Shown: piece after piece, positions 27,877 to 37,204 of the stretch
Layout of the letters: each line of letters opens with the position of its first letter
How positions within the stretch are numbered: the first letter of the stretch is position 1
Position numbers and translations under genes: made by a program
Source of the DNA: Paraburkholderia fungorum
GTDB lineage: Bacteria > Pseudomonadota > Gammaproteobacteria > Burkholderiales > Burkholderiaceae
NCBI RefSeq assembly: GCF_003610895.1
Contig: NZ_MCAS01000008.1
Coordinates: 62,001 to 126,000, forward strand
DNA length: 64,000 nt
Direction: 5' to 3'
The notes under the pieces: generated by a model
The model's database searches: none
Seen by the model: only the letters and a program-made list of their open reading frames with translations
What the model was told of the DNA's origin: nothing

Positions 27877-28563
27877 ACATTTTCCCTGAAATTTGAGTCC
27901 AATCGAGCCGTCATTGGCGCATGTTTTTCCGTCCACATCATTGTGGGTTCTGCCGATGGCTTGTCAAGGGCAGTCTGCCGGATGGTTGCATATTTTTGTA
28001 TAGTTGCGCATTTGTGTTTTTCGTTCTAGTCTTCGTTCAGGAAGATCGCGTGTCCTTCAGCGGCGCCGATCACCACTATCCGATCCCGGGCGCCAAAACA
28101 GAGACTGCGTCACTTTTTGACTGATTGACGTCGTTTTTGATAATACCGACACGGTGATTCATATCCTACTTTATTAGCAATCCGAACAAAATAACAACGA
28201 TCGACTAACCTCAAGGCAATAGAGTTTTTCCGCCTGGTAAATCGACGATTGTCGAGACGTCTTGATTTTTTGCAGCGCCCATTGAACCTGCTTAGGCCGC
28301 GCCTGCTGATCGCTTCGGTATTTTTTTCAGCTTGTCTCCGACTTGCCTGCATCGGTGCGCGTGCAGCTATTTCCAGTCAGGAAAGGGAGAGCAAGTGCAT
28401 AGAAAGACTCAACGTCGCAGCCAGCCAAGGTCGTTATTGCAATGGTGCACCGTCCGTGCATCGCATCGTCGCAGCAGGAGAACGTGGCCACATCCCGGGA
28501 ACGTGGGCCGCAATCCTGTGACGCATCCCTGATACATCACCCATCCTGTCATTGGAGAGCAGC
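27877..28563. other. Long AT-richer intergenic region between the DeoR and lipoprotein genes
   Basis: 687 bases with no recognisable gene. The stretch 28100-28280 is clearly more AT-rich than its surroundings and holds a promoter candidate at 28117-28144. Frames such as that at 28249-28521 lack ribosome sites and family features. Confidence 0.5.
28117..28144 (+). promoter_or_regulatory. Sigma70-like promoter candidate upstream of the lipoprotein/phospholipase genes
   Basis: TTGACT (28117-28122), 16 bases, GATAAT (28139-28144). If used, the leader before the lipoprotein start at 28564 would be about 410 bases. Confidence 0.4.
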
Positions 28564-28821
28564 ATGACTTTACATCGCAGGCAACAAACCGTTTTCTCGA
28601 CGGCTACTCGCGTCCGTTCTGCTGACATGCTGAAGGCGCGGCATACCGTACCTTGCGCGCTGCGCCAGGCATTGGCCGGCTTGCTGGTGTGCGGCCTGCT
28701 CGCAGCCTGCGGGGGAAGCGGCGATTCGCCAGGATCTGTGGCAGGCACATCGGCTAGGAATTCACGGACACAGGCGGCCAACCAGAATTCAAGCCCATGG
28801 CATTGCGCGCCGAGCTCCTGA
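28564..28821 (+). CDS. Short lipoprotein or truncated lipoprotein
   Basis: 85 residues with a long N-region, hydrophobic core and lipobox LLAACGGSGD. The ATG at 28564 has GGAGAG 5 bases before it. The mature part is only about 35 residues of Ser/Gly/Asn-rich sequence, so this may be the front of a larger gene cut short. It stands 116 bases before the phospholipase C gene on the same strand. Confidence 0.5.
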   Translation: MTLHRRQQTVFSTATRVRSADMLKARHTVPCALRQALAGLLVCGLLAACGGSGDSPGSVAGTSARNSRTQAANQNSSPWHCAPSS

Positions 28822-28937
28822 TACGCGCACGCGCGCTGTTGTTTGTGTTCTGAGCGTTCAACGCTGCGCAGCAACGCCGCGAATGGGTGTTGTCTTCATC
28901 CGCGCAGTCCGTTCCCGAAACCGCCAAGGCCCCAGCA

Positions 28938-31418
28938 ATGACCACGAAACCGACTTCCCGGCGCCAGTTCCTGCTTGATACGCTAAAACTCGCAGGCGCT
29001 TCTGCAGTCACCTCCCTCCTGCCTGAAGGCATCCTGAGGGCACAATCGATTCCTCCCGCCAGTTCTTCCTACTCGATAAACGACGTCCAGCATATTGTCA
29101 TCCTGATGCAGGAGAACCGGTCTTTCGATCATTACTTCGGAATGCTTGCCGGTGTTCGTGGATTTGGCGACCCACGCCCTGTCATCCTGCCAAACGGCTA
29201 TCCAGTCTGGCACCAGAATCCGGCTTCATCTTCTTCCTATGTTTTGCCGTATCACCCGGGTTCAGGTCCTCAAGGCGACACTTACTTTTCCGACCTGGAC
29301 CACGATTGGACGACTACACATCAGGCGTGGAACGGTGGCCTGTATGACGGCTGGGCGCAGTACAAAACAGCGGCCACCATGGCTCATTTCACTTCGGGCG
29401 ATATCCCCTACTATTACGCACTTGCTCAGGCATTCACGATCTGTGACAACTACCACTGCTCGCAACTTGGACCGACCAATCCCAACCGGATCTACCTGTG
29501 GACCGGCTGCTGCGGGAATCTTGCCGGGTCAAGTCCTCAGACCGGCAACGGTGTTTCGGCATACAACTGGAAAACCTTTCCTGAACTGCTTGCTGCCGCG
29601 GGTGTAACCTGGAAGGTCTATCAGGACAAAGGGCAGGGATTGGACACCAACAGCGGCGTGGGTGAATATGAAAGCGGCACGAAAACCGACCTCTGGTGGA
29701 ACGGCAATTATGGCGACAACGCCCTGCTTAACTTTCCGCAGTATCAGAATCTCGGCGCAAGCAGCCCTCTTTCGCCCGCACTGAATGGAACGCAAATCGC
29801 GGCGACTGGAAACGCGAAACCGTATGATCTCGGGCTTTTTTCACAACTTCAGAGTGACGTCGCCAACAACACGCTACCTCAGGTATCGTGGATCGTCGCG
29901 CCCTACGCTTATTGCGAGCATCCTTCCTGGGCCGCCAGCGGCGGTGAGTGGTATGTCGATCAGGTCTTGCAGGCACTGACCTCGAATCCGGCAGTCTGGG
30001 CCAGCACGGTTCTATTCGTGACCTATGACGAGAATGACGGTTATTTCGATCACGTACCGCCTCCGGTTCCACCCGCCTCCACGAATGGCGTATCGAACGT
30101 GAGCACGGTCAATGAGTTCTACAACAACGGCGTGGCTAGCGATGGAACTGCGCCAACGGACGCGCTCAATCCTATCGGCCTTGGGCCCAGGGTGCCGATG
30201 ATCGTCGTGTCCCCGTGGTCCATAGGAGGCAACGTCAATTCGCAGGTGTTCGACCATACCTCCGTCATCCAGTTTATCGAACGACGGTTCGGCACCAGTA
30301 CCCAACCCATTACGGAAACGAATATAACGAGCTGGCGCCGGGCGGTGTGTGGCGACCTGACCTCTGCGTTCAATTTCGCAGGGCCGGCCAGTCAGTCGGG
30401 ATTTACGATCGCGCCAGCAGTCAGCAATATGAATCCAAGCGGCCCGACGGTGCAACTTCCGGGTCCCCCCAGTCCGCAGGCATTGCCCACGCAGGCCGTT
30501 GCGACGCAGCCCGCGTGCCAACTCCCGTACGAGTTCTTCGTGGCAGGACGGATCAACAGTCAGGGCACCACGCTCACACTCCAATGCGCCAATACAGGCC
30601 AGGCAGGCGTATCGCTTCAATTGCGGAAATACACGGCGCCTGGAACAACTCCGCTCATGCCGCGTGTGTACACCATCGGAGCAAGTGTGGGTGGCGTTGC
30701 CGGGACAGTACAGGATGTACTGCCAATCGGGTCGGACGGTAGTTACGATTTTTCGATCTATGGGCCAAATGGTTTTTTGCGCGAATTCCGCGGCAATCTG
30801 ATTGCGTCGGGAAGCTCGGGGCCTGCTCCCGAAGTGGAAACCTGCTACAACGTCGTGGATGCGAGCATCCAGATCACACTGGATAACTCGCTCGGTACTC
30901 AACCTTGCACTTTTGAAGTGACCGACAACGCCTATCAGACGAACAAGCCCGTTGCCGTCACCGTCGGTGCGGGAATGACGCAGGCAATAGTCTGGCCAGG
31001 CTGCTATGGCTGGCACGACGCCAGCGTCCGGATCGCGGGAGACGTGAACTACTTCAGGCGTATCGCCGGCTGCGTGCAAGCGCAGACCGGGCCCTGGAAA
31101 ACAGACCCGGCGATCGGCAATGCGGCGCTGTTCGATCCAGCATTTTCGATTCAGGGGTCCACCTATGCCACGCTACGGTTCGACTACGTCGCACCGCCCT
31201 GGAATCACAGCCCAAAGAACTGGATTGGTGTCTATGCAAAGGGAGCGACTCCCGGCTCGGTCAACTCGCTGCAATGGGTGTATGCACCGCGAAACGCCGG
31301 TTCGGTACTACTCTCCACATACGGAGGTACGGCCCTGCCTTCGGGTCAGTACGACGTCTGGTATCTCTTTGACGACGGATATACGACGCTTGCGGGACCT
31401 GTGTCGCTCACTATCTAG
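28938..31418 (+). CDS. Phospholipase C, phosphocholine-type (non-haemolytic family), Tat-exported
   Basis: 826 residues. N-terminal Tat signal with S7-R8-R9-Q10-F11-L12 and a hydrophobic core. The phosphoesterase domain begins with IVILMQENRSFDHYFG, the signature of the phospholipase C/acid phosphatase superfamily, and contains 'SQLGPTNPNR' and 'YDENDGYFDHVPPP' metal/active-site blocks. Two repeats of the C-terminal phospholipase C domain follow, plus a final beta-rich segment ending YDVWYLFDDGYT. It cleaves phosphatidylcholine or sphingomyelin to phosphocholine outside the cytoplasm. The ATG at 28938 suits the Tat signal better than the GTG at 28887. Confidence 0.9.
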   Translation: MTTKPTSRRQFLLDTLKLAGASAVTSLLPEGILRAQSIPPASSSYSINDVQHIVILMQENRSFDHYFGMLAGVRGFGDPRPVILPNGYPVWHQNPASSSSYVLPYHPGSGPQGDTYFSDLDHDWTTTHQAWNGGLYDGWAQYKTAATMAHFTSGDIPYYYALAQAFTICDNYHCSQLGPTNPNRIYLWTGCCGNLAGSSPQTGNGVSAYNWKTFPELLAAAGVTWKVYQDKGQGLDTNSGVGEYESGTKTDLWWNGNYGDNALLNFPQYQNLGASSPLSPALNGTQIAATGNAKPYDLGLFSQLQSDVANNTLPQVSWIVAPYAYCEHPSWAASGGEWYVDQVLQALTSNPAVWASTVLFVTYDENDGYFDHVPPPVPPASTNGVSNVSTVNEFYNNGVASDGTAPTDALNPIGLGPRVPMIVVSPWSIGGNVNSQVFDHTSVIQFIERRFGTSTQPITETNITSWRRAVCGDLTSAFNFAGPASQSGFTIAPAVSNMNPSGPTVQLPGPPSPQALPTQAVATQPACQLPYEFFVAGRINSQGTTLTLQCANTGQAGVSLQLRKYTAPGTTPLMPRVYTIGASVGGVAGTVQDVLPIGSDGSYDFSIYGPNGFLREFRGNLIASGSSGPAPEVETCYNVVDASIQITLDNSLGTQPCTFEVTDNAYQTNKPVAVTVGAGMTQAIVWPGCYGWHDASVRIAGDVNYFRRIAGCVQAQTGPWKTDPAIGNAALFDPAFSIQGSTYATLRFDYVAPPWNHSPKNWIGVYAKGATPGSVNSLQWVYAPRNAGSVLLSTYGGTALPSGQYDVWYLFDDGYTTLAGPVSLTI

Positions 31419-31970
31419 CGTCATGCGGGAACTCACGTTCTCGTAGCCGCGAGGACGATGCCTCAACGCCGATGCGAACCGGTTGAAGCCAACCGGTTCG
31501 CCGGCAACGCAGGCTATCTGGTGACGAACCGGTACAGCGCGCGCCCTCGGCAAAAGCGGGATTGCGAGCGAAACCCGCCGGCCGCGAAAATCTCTCACTC
31601 CTCATCGTCGAAAGACGCATTGTGAACAGCGGCCACGCGCCCTGCTCTCGTCAACATTCCATCCCTGCCTGAAGCGCTCGACAGCCTGTCGAGCGCCGGC
31701 CCATGCTGCGTAACAAGATCATTCATTGCCAGAAAAAACTCCGCATGAACAAGCCAGACACGACACGACTCTGCGCAATTGCGACGTTACCAGGGAGAAC
31801 ACGGATTCTGGTTATAAATTAGGATTCCAGTGTGTTTATTTTTGCAAACTTGTAAATTTGTGGATTAGATAATATGCTGATTTCCGATCACATCTGGTAG
31901 TTCGATCCCGGTTCGCGAACATGGGTGTCCATTGCCGCATACCGATCTCTTTCCTATAGGAGTCAGCCTG
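31419..31970. other. Intergenic region phospholipase C / choline-binding protein
   Basis: 552 bases. Contains the hairpin at 31475-31500. The part 31800-31890 is AT-rich with a GATAAT at about 31868-31874 that may be a -10 box for the next gene; no matching -35 was found. No gene seen. Confidence 0.5.
31475..31500. terminator. Hairpin after the phospholipase C gene
   Basis: CGAACCGGTT (31475-31484), 6-base loop, AACCGGTTCG (31491-31500): a perfect 10-base stem, 57 bases past the stop codon. There is no T run, so termination by this element alone is uncertain. Confidence 0.5.
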
Positions 31971-32918
31971 ATGAAACGCGTTATCCAACTTGCGGGGGCA
32001 TGCTTCGTCTCCCTCTGTCTGCTCGGCACCGCTCACGCGCAGGATCCAGAAACCTGTCGCAGCGTGACACTCGGCGATGTGGGCTGGAGCGACATCGCCG
32101 CCACCACGGGTGTCGCAACCGCACTTCTGCAGGGACTCGGCTATCAGCCGACCAAAACGATCGCTTCGCCGCCAATCGTGTTCGCGGGAATCAAGAAAAA
32201 GCAGATTGATGCCTTCCTCGGCTATTGGGATCCGAGCATGACGTCGACCGTTGTGCCGTTCGTCCAGGCCGGCGCGATCAAGGTTCTTGAGCGCCCGAAT
32301 CTGATCGGTGCGAAGTACACGCTAGCCGTGCCCTCCTATGCGGCCGACGCAGGCCTGCGGAGCTTTGCCGACATTGCGAAGTTCAGGGATCAGCTCGACG
32401 GCAAGATCTACGGCATAGGCGCAGGCAACAATGGCAATGCGCACATCCAGAAGATGATCGACACCAATCAGTTCGGCCTGGGCGGCTTCAAACTGGTCGA
32501 GTCGAGCGAGGCCGCCATGCTGGTGCAGGTCGGGCGGGCGATCAAGGAGCACAAGATGGTGGTGTTTCTCGCATGGGAGCCGCACCCGATGAATGTCGAC
32601 TACAAGATCACCTATCTGGGTGGCGGTGACGACGTGTTCGGACCCAACTACGGATCGGCCAGGGTCTACACGGTTGTGCCGACCGACTACCTCGAACGGT
32701 GCCCAAATGTCGGCAAACTGCTGACCAACCTGCAGTTCACCACCGACATGGAGAACCGCCTGATGGTGCCGATCATGGATCACCAGGACCCCGTCACGGT
32801 CGCTCAGGCGTGGCTCAAGGAGAACCCCCAGACGCTCGATCACTGGCTCGCCGGCGTGACGGCATTCAACGGTGGCAGCGGGACAGCAGCGGTCAGGCAC
32901 TCGCTCGACATGCAGTAG
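31971..32918 (+). CDS. Choline/glycine betaine ABC transporter substrate-binding protein (ChoX/OpuAC-like)
   Basis: 315 residues with a signal peptide ending TAHAQ at about 22-24. The mature part is a class of OpuAC/ChoX protein: 'VTLGDVGWSDIAATTGVA' at the start, 'FLGYWDPSM' and 'FLAWEPHPMN', whose Trp and Tyr residues form the aromatic box for the quaternary ammonium group. A GGAG site precedes the ATG. No permease or ATPase gene is next to it, so it must feed a transporter encoded elsewhere. It follows the phospholipase C gene and is 30 bases before the phosphatase gene. Confidence 0.9.
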   Translation: MKRVIQLAGACFVSLCLLGTAHAQDPETCRSVTLGDVGWSDIAATTGVATALLQGLGYQPTKTIASPPIVFAGIKKKQIDAFLGYWDPSMTSTVVPFVQAGAIKVLERPNLIGAKYTLAVPSYAADAGLRSFADIAKFRDQLDGKIYGIGAGNNGNAHIQKMIDTNQFGLGGFKLVESSEAAMLVQVGRAIKEHKMVVFLAWEPHPMNVDYKITYLGGGDDVFGPNYGSARVYTVVPTDYLERCPNVGKLLTNLQFTTDMENRLMVPIMDHQDPVTVAQAWLKENPQTLDHWLAGVTAFNGGSGTAAVRHSLDMQ

Positions 32919-32948
32919 GCACCCTGTCAACGACCGGAGGAATCTCAG

Positions 32949-33668
32949 TTGACCTACCATCCTGATCTGGCTCTGTTCGATCTCGACCATACCTTGCTGC
33001 CGCTCGATAGCGACCAGGAATGGAACCGCTTTCTTGTGAAGCTTGGCGTGGTCGGCGGCGAACAGCATGCACGCGATGTCGACCGCTTCTACGACGCGTA
33101 TCAGGCGGGCACGCTCGACATGGCGGCCTATCTGAACCACGTGCTCGCACCATTGGCCCGGCACCCGCGCGAACAGCTCGATACGTGGCACGCCCAGTTC
33201 ATGCGCGAGATCATCTTGCCCGCGCTCCAGCCGGCTGCGCTGGCGCTTGTCCGGCATCACCAGGAAGCGGGCGACCTGTGCTGTCTGGTGACGGCGACCA
33301 ATGCTTTCGTGACCCAGCCGATCGCGCGCGCGCTCGGTTTTTACCACCTGCTGGCGATCGATCTGGCGACCGACGGCAACCGGCCGGACGGGCACTTCAC
33401 CGGTGAATGGATCGGCGTGCCGAGCTTTCGGGAAGGCAAGATCACGCGTACCGAAGCATGGCTTGCCTCACTGGGGCGTAGTTTTGCCAACTTCGGACGC
33501 AGCTGGTTCTATAGCGATTCGGTCAACGACATTCCGTTGCTGGAACGCGTGAGCAACCCCGTGGCGACCAACCCGGACGACCGGCTCAGACACATCGCCG
33601 GGGAAAGGGACTGGCCGATCCTTGAACTGTTCGATCCGACTGGCGGCGCCGGCCAGGTACCCGCCTGA
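32949..33668 (+). CDS. HAD-IB family phosphatase (SerB/phosphorylcholine-phosphatase-like)
   Basis: 239 residues. HAD motif I is F10-D11-L12-D13-H14-T15; motif II near LVTATNAFVTQ, motif III the lysine in FREGKITR, and motif IV YSDSVNDIPLLE. No signal peptide, so cytoplasmic. The start is TTG at 32949, chosen because GGAGG lies exactly 8 bases upstream. It is co-transcribed with the choline-binding protein. Removal of phosphate from phosphocholine or phosphoethanolamine would fit the context; other HAD-IB substrates such as phosphoserine cannot be excluded. Confidence 0.85.
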   Translation: MTYHPDLALFDLDHTLLPLDSDQEWNRFLVKLGVVGGEQHARDVDRFYDAYQAGTLDMAAYLNHVLAPLARHPREQLDTWHAQFMREIILPALQPAALALVRHHQEAGDLCCLVTATNAFVTQPIARALGFYHLLAIDLATDGNRPDGHFTGEWIGVPSFREGKITRTEAWLASLGRSFANFGRSWFYSDSVNDIPLLERVSNPVATNPDDRLRHIAGERDWPILELFDPTGGAGQVPA

Positions 33669-33827
33669 GCGGCAACGCTCGCGCGGAGAACCACGTGATC
33701 CCGATCGTTCTTCGTCTTGCCGGTGGCGTCGTGCTGCTGACGTCGGGATTACACAGGCTCGGAGTGACGCCACCGATCGGACGCCAGCTCTGGTTAATCT
33801 GAAGTCCTACGCATTAATGCGGATCCT

Positions 33828-34889
33828 TCAGCCCTGCCATTCCTGCACGAGGGTCTGGACCAGTTGCGCGGCAGGCAACTCGCGCGCGAGCGGCGCACCC
33901 TGCCCGGCCCACTGCGCCGCAAATTCGTGATTGCCGAGTTTCGCCGCGGCCGCGTTCAACTGCTTGGCAGCGTCGTAGGCGACGGGGTAAGCCGCGGGCA
34001 CCGGACTTCCCAAAGACTCACCGAACGAGATGAGGCGATTGGTCATGCCACGCGCGGGCCGGCCGGACAGTACGCTCGTCAAGCGGGTGGCCGCCGCGCG
34101 CGCGCTCTTGAGGTTGGCGCGGTAGCCGGCATTGGCCGCCGATTCGGGACATAGAATGAAAGCGGTGCCGAGTTGCGCGGCCGCAGCGCCGAGGTCGAGC
34201 GCCGCCCTGATTCCCTCGCCGTCCATAATGCCTCCCGCAGCAATCACAGGGAGCTTCGTTCTCTGCACCAACAACCGGACCAGCACAGCCGTGCTCAACC
34301 GCTCATCGATCGCATCCGGGTCGAACATGCCGCGGTGGCCGCCGGCCTCGATCCCTTGCGCCACGATCGCGTCGACGCCGGCCTGCTCGATGAGCGCTGC
34401 CTCACGCAGGCTGGTGGCGCTGGCCAACGTCGTGATGCCTGCGTCGCGCAATGCCTTGATGCGGTCCGCGGAGGGCAGACCAAAGTGGAAGCTGACAACC
34501 GCGGGACGCTGCTCGATCAGCAGGTCGAACACTGCGTCGTCACGAAGAAACGTCGTGTAGATCTCATTGAGCACGGCCGGCGGCTCAATCCCCGCCTCGG
34601 CGAACAGGGGCGCCAGGTAATGCAGCCACGCCGTCTCGCGCGCCGCATCGCGCTCTGCAGGCACATGGCAAAACACATTCACGTTGAACGGTTCACGAGT
34701 CAGGCTGCGCGTTTCCTCGATCATTTTGCGCGCCTGGTCAGCCGTGCTCGCACCGATACCTAGCGAACCCAGTCCGCCGGCATTGGAAACCGCGGCCGCC
34801 AGTTGCGGCGTGGAGACGCCCGCCATCGGCGCCTGAATGATGGGGAATTCAATGCCAAGTCGTGCAATGAAGGGGTTTAGCGAGCTCAT
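33828..34889 (-). CDS. Nitronate monooxygenase (2-nitropropane dioxygenase-like)
   Basis: 353 residues of an FMN TIM-barrel enzyme. Motifs include PIIQAPMAG at the N-terminus, the class I '[10 protein letters not shown]' with the catalytic histidine, 'AAGGI' and 'GTAF' phosphate-binding loops and 'RGMTNR'. It oxidises toxic alkyl nitronates such as propionate 3-nitronate to oxoacids, releasing nitrite. The ATG at 34889 follows a strong AGGAG. It is divergent from the LysR gene, whose operator dyad lies at 34935-34947. Confidence 0.9.
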   Translation of the reverse strand: MSSLNPFIARLGIEFPIIQAPMAGVSTPQLAAAVSNAGGLGSLGIGASTADQARKMIEETRSLTREPFNVNVFCHVPAERDAARETAWLHYLAPLFAEAGIEPPAVLNEIYTTFLRDDAVFDLLIEQRPAVVSFHFGLPSADRIKALRDAGITTLASATSLREAALIEQAGVDAIVAQGIEAGGHRGMFDPDAIDERLSTAVLVRLLVQRTKLPVIAAGGIMDGEGIRAALDLGAAAAQLGTAFILCPESAANAGYRANLKSARAAATRLTSVLSGRPARGMTNRLISFGESLGSPVPAAYPVAYDAAKQLNAAAAKLGNHEFAAQWAGQGAPLARELPAAQLVQTLVQEWQG

Positions 34890-34934
34890 GGCAACTCCTG
34901 TTCTGGAACGGGTTGAACGGTGAGGATGACAAAA

Positions 34935-34947
34935 TCTCAATTTGAGA
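34935..34947. promoter_or_regulatory. LysR-type operator (T-N11-A)
   Basis: TCTCAATTTGAGA is a perfect dyad (TCTCAA/TTGAGA around one base) in the T-N11-A form recognised by LysR-type regulators. It sits midway between the divergent nitronate monooxygenase and LysR genes, the standard place for such a site. Confidence 0.7.
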
Positions 34948-34983
34948 ATAAACTCATTCTATCATTTCTTTTTAGAGAACAAC

Positions 34984-35853
34984 ATGGATCTGGAATCGCT
35001 CAACATCTTCTGCGTCGTGGCAGCGGAATTGAGCATCACACGCGCGGCAAGCCGCCTTGGCAGAGTGCAGTCCAACGTGACCACGCGGATTCAGCAGCTC
35101 GAAGCCGATGTGGGCGTGGAGCTTTTTGTGCGCAGCGGCAAGCGGCTCAGCCTCTCGACGGCCGGCGAGCGTTTTCTAGGTTACGCAAAACGGTTGCTGG
35201 CGTTGGAAGAAGAGGCCCGGCACGTGGTCACGGGCGGTCTGGACGGCGGCGTCCTGCGCATGGGATGTATGGAAAGTACGGCCGCCAGCCGTTTGCCCAC
35301 CGTGCTCGCTGCGTACCATGCCCGCTACCCGACCACACGGCTCGAGGTCAGTACAGGACCCTCACGCCAGTTACTGGAACAGGTCCGCATCGGGAGGCTG
35401 GACTGCGCATTCCTCGCCTTGCCGTCTGCCGTTGAGGATGACGCCTCACTGGCCGACATGGGTCTCGTCGCCGAAAAAGTATGGCTCGAAGAACTGCTGC
35501 TGCTGGCACCCGCGAGCGAAGCGTCCGCTAGCAGCGCCCGGGAAATCCAGACGCGCTCGCTCGCTGCGTTCGCACAGGGGTGCTCTTACCGCGCCATTGC
35601 GGAAGCGGTGCTCGGCATTCCTGATTCACCTGGCTGGCAAGTCCAGGAAATGGGCTCGTACCACGCCATGATCGCGTGCGTTGCCGCCGGAGCCTGCGTC
35701 ACGGTGCTGCCAAAGAGCGTCCTCGAACTGGCCAAGGTTCCCACTGATCTGAAGACGCTGCCGGCCGGGCAAGTGGAAACCTGCCTGCTGTGGCGTTCGG
35801 GTTATGACGTTCCGGCCTTCCAGAACCTGCTGAATCAATTGAAGAGGGTTTGA
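34984..35853 (+). CDS. LysR family transcriptional regulator
   Basis: 289 residues. Helix-turn-helix over 1-60 (LNIFCVVAAELSITRAASRLGR, then a recognition helix with SNVTTRIQQLE), hinge helix and a periplasmic-binding-like effector domain. It probably controls the divergent nitronate monooxygenase gene and the MFS gene that starts 3 bases after its stop. The effector is unknown; a nitro compound is plausible from context. Confidence 0.9.
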   Translation: MDLESLNIFCVVAAELSITRAASRLGRVQSNVTTRIQQLEADVGVELFVRSGKRLSLSTAGERFLGYAKRLLALEEEARHVVTGGLDGGVLRMGCMESTAASRLPTVLAAYHARYPTTRLEVSTGPSRQLLEQVRIGRLDCAFLALPSAVEDDASLADMGLVAEKVWLEELLLLAPASEASASSAREIQTRSLAAFAQGCSYRAIAEAVLGIPDSPGWQVQEMGSYHAMIACVAAGACVTVLPKSVLELAKVPTDLKTLPAGQVETCLLWRSGYDVPAFQNLLNQLKRV

Positions 35854-35856
35854 AAC

Positions 35857-37005
35857 ATGAGCACCATCGCAGCACGGACCGGCGTCAATTTCCGCCCGGC
35901 TATCGACGCGGCCTTGATCATGGCCATCGGCATGGGTTTTGGCCGCTTCGCATTCACCGCCATCTACCCGCACATGGTGGAAGAAGGACTGCTCAGTCTG
36001 CACGGCGGCAGCCTGGCGGCGTCCGCGAACTACGCGGGCTATCTGCTCGGCGCCTTGCTGGCGATTCGGGCCCAGGCCCACAGCGCGCACCGTCTGTGTC
36101 TCTGGTCGATGGCCGGCACGGCGCTTTGCCTCGCCATTCTGTGCGTCCTCGACTCGACGTGGATGATTGTGGCGGTCCGCGGTATCGCCGGCGTATTCAG
36201 TGCGCTCGCGATGGTCGCAGCATCACTCTGGCTCCTCGAACATCGGCGGCAGCTTCACCGGGCTCCCCTGCTCTATGCAGGTGTGGGTATCGGCATTGCG
36301 GTGTCCGCCGAACTTCTGGTCGCGGGCGCCCACGCCGGGCTGCACAGCAAAGGGCTTTGGCTGCTGCTCGGCGTAACGAGCCTGATCATCGGGCTGGCTG
36401 CCACGCCGGGGCTGGTTGGCCACGGTTCCGCGACGATCGGTTCAGCAAGTGCATCCTCATCCGGCACACAAAAAACGGTCAAACCCTGGCCGCTGGTGGT
36501 GATCTATGGCCTCGCGGGCCTCGGGTACATCGTCACGGCCACCTACCTGCCGCTGCTGGTCAGGAGCACCTTGCCCAATGTGGATGCAGCCCACGTCTGG
36601 GCGGTGTTCGGGCTGGGCGCCGCACCGTCGTGCTTCCTTTGGCATCGCATTCACGAGCGGCTCGGAACACGCACAGCACTACTGACAAACCTGATCATCC
36701 AGGCTGCAGGCGTCGCTCTGCCAACCGTCGCGCAATCCGCGGCCGGGTATCTGCTCAGCGCGCTGCTCGTGGGCGGAACGTTCATGGGCACGGTCACGAT
36801 TGCCATGCCGGCCGCGCAGCGCGTGGCGAGCAAGGTGCGAGGCAATCTGATGGCGATCATGACGGTGGTCTACGGTATCGGCCAGATCGCCGGGCCGATG
36901 GCGGCTAACGCGCTCTATGCGCAAAGCCACACGTTCTCCAGCTCGCTGATAGCCGCCGCTGGCACGCTGATCGTGGCGGCAATCATGAGCGTTCTGTTGC
37001 TTTGA
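35857..37005 (+). CDS. YbfB/YjiJ family MFS transporter
   Basis: 382 residues with about 12 hydrophobic segments. The first contains GMGFGRFAFTAIYPHMV, the signature of the YbfB/YjiJ family ('GxGRFAY/FtPxLP'). A hydrophilic linker near residues 195-210 divides the two halves. The family is usually read as drug or metabolite exporters. It is tightly linked to the LysR gene (stop TGA, then 3 bases), so it is under the same control. Confidence 0.88.
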   Translation: MSTIAARTGVNFRPAIDAALIMAIGMGFGRFAFTAIYPHMVEEGLLSLHGGSLAASANYAGYLLGALLAIRAQAHSAHRLCLWSMAGTALCLAILCVLDSTWMIVAVRGIAGVFSALAMVAASLWLLEHRRQLHRAPLLYAGVGIGIAVSAELLVAGAHAGLHSKGLWLLLGVTSLIIGLAATPGLVGHGSATIGSASASSSGTQKTVKPWPLVVIYGLAGLGYIVTATYLPLLVRSTLPNVDAAHVWAVFGLGAAPSCFLWHRIHERLGTRTALLTNLIIQAAGVALPTVAQSAAGYLLSALLVGGTFMGTVTIAMPAAQRVASKVRGNLMAIMTVVYGIGQIAGPMAANALYAQSHTFSSSLIAAAGTLIVAAIMSVLLL

Positions 37006-37017
37006 GCGTGCCCATAA

Positions 37018-37176
37018 CCCGGCGGCAAAGCATCCGGCTTCCTGCACGATCGCGTAGCCGTGGGCGGCACATTAGACCTGTTTACGCCTGCAGGAGCGCT
37101 CACGCTTGCTGACAACGACAGGCCGCTCGCGTTGATCAGCGGCGGTGTCGGCATTGCTCCAACGCCGGCAATGGCC
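37018..37176 (+). pseudogene. Remnant of a flavohaemoprotein-like FAD/NAD reductase
   Basis: A frame opening after a stop at 37015 reads PGGKASGFLHDRVAVGG, then 'LDLFTPAG' and 'DRPLALISGGVGIAPT'. This matches the junction of the FAD- and NAD-binding domains in flavohaemoglobin and related ferredoxin reductases (S-x-x-LHD-x-V-x-VG; PAG; ISGGVGxTP). Only about 50 codons are left; the globin/FAD part before and the NAD-domain end after are missing. No start codon or ribosome site fits. It is a decayed gene next to the nitronate monooxygenase set. Confidence 0.7.
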
Positions 37177-37204
37177 GATCCGGTCATGATCGACGATAGA
37201 CCCG

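Noticed and set aside
30012..31079. 355-codon minus-strand frame inside the phospholipase C gene
   Set aside because: Antisense of a conserved multi-domain enzyme; no motif of its own.
32322..33395. 357-codon minus-strand frame opposite the choline-binding protein and HAD genes
   Set aside because: Antisense shadow with abnormal composition; both plus-strand genes have ribosome sites and motifs.
33694..33801. 35-codon plus-strand frame with a hydrophobic start after the HAD gene
   Set aside because: Too short to judge, no ribosome site, and it ends before the convergent nitronate monooxygenase gene; chance is likely.
33810..33821. Palindrome CGCATTAATGCG between the convergent HAD and nitronate monooxygenase genes
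   Set aside because: Perfect, but placed between two gene ends with no promoter nearby; a 12-base palindrome can occur by chance in 64 kb.
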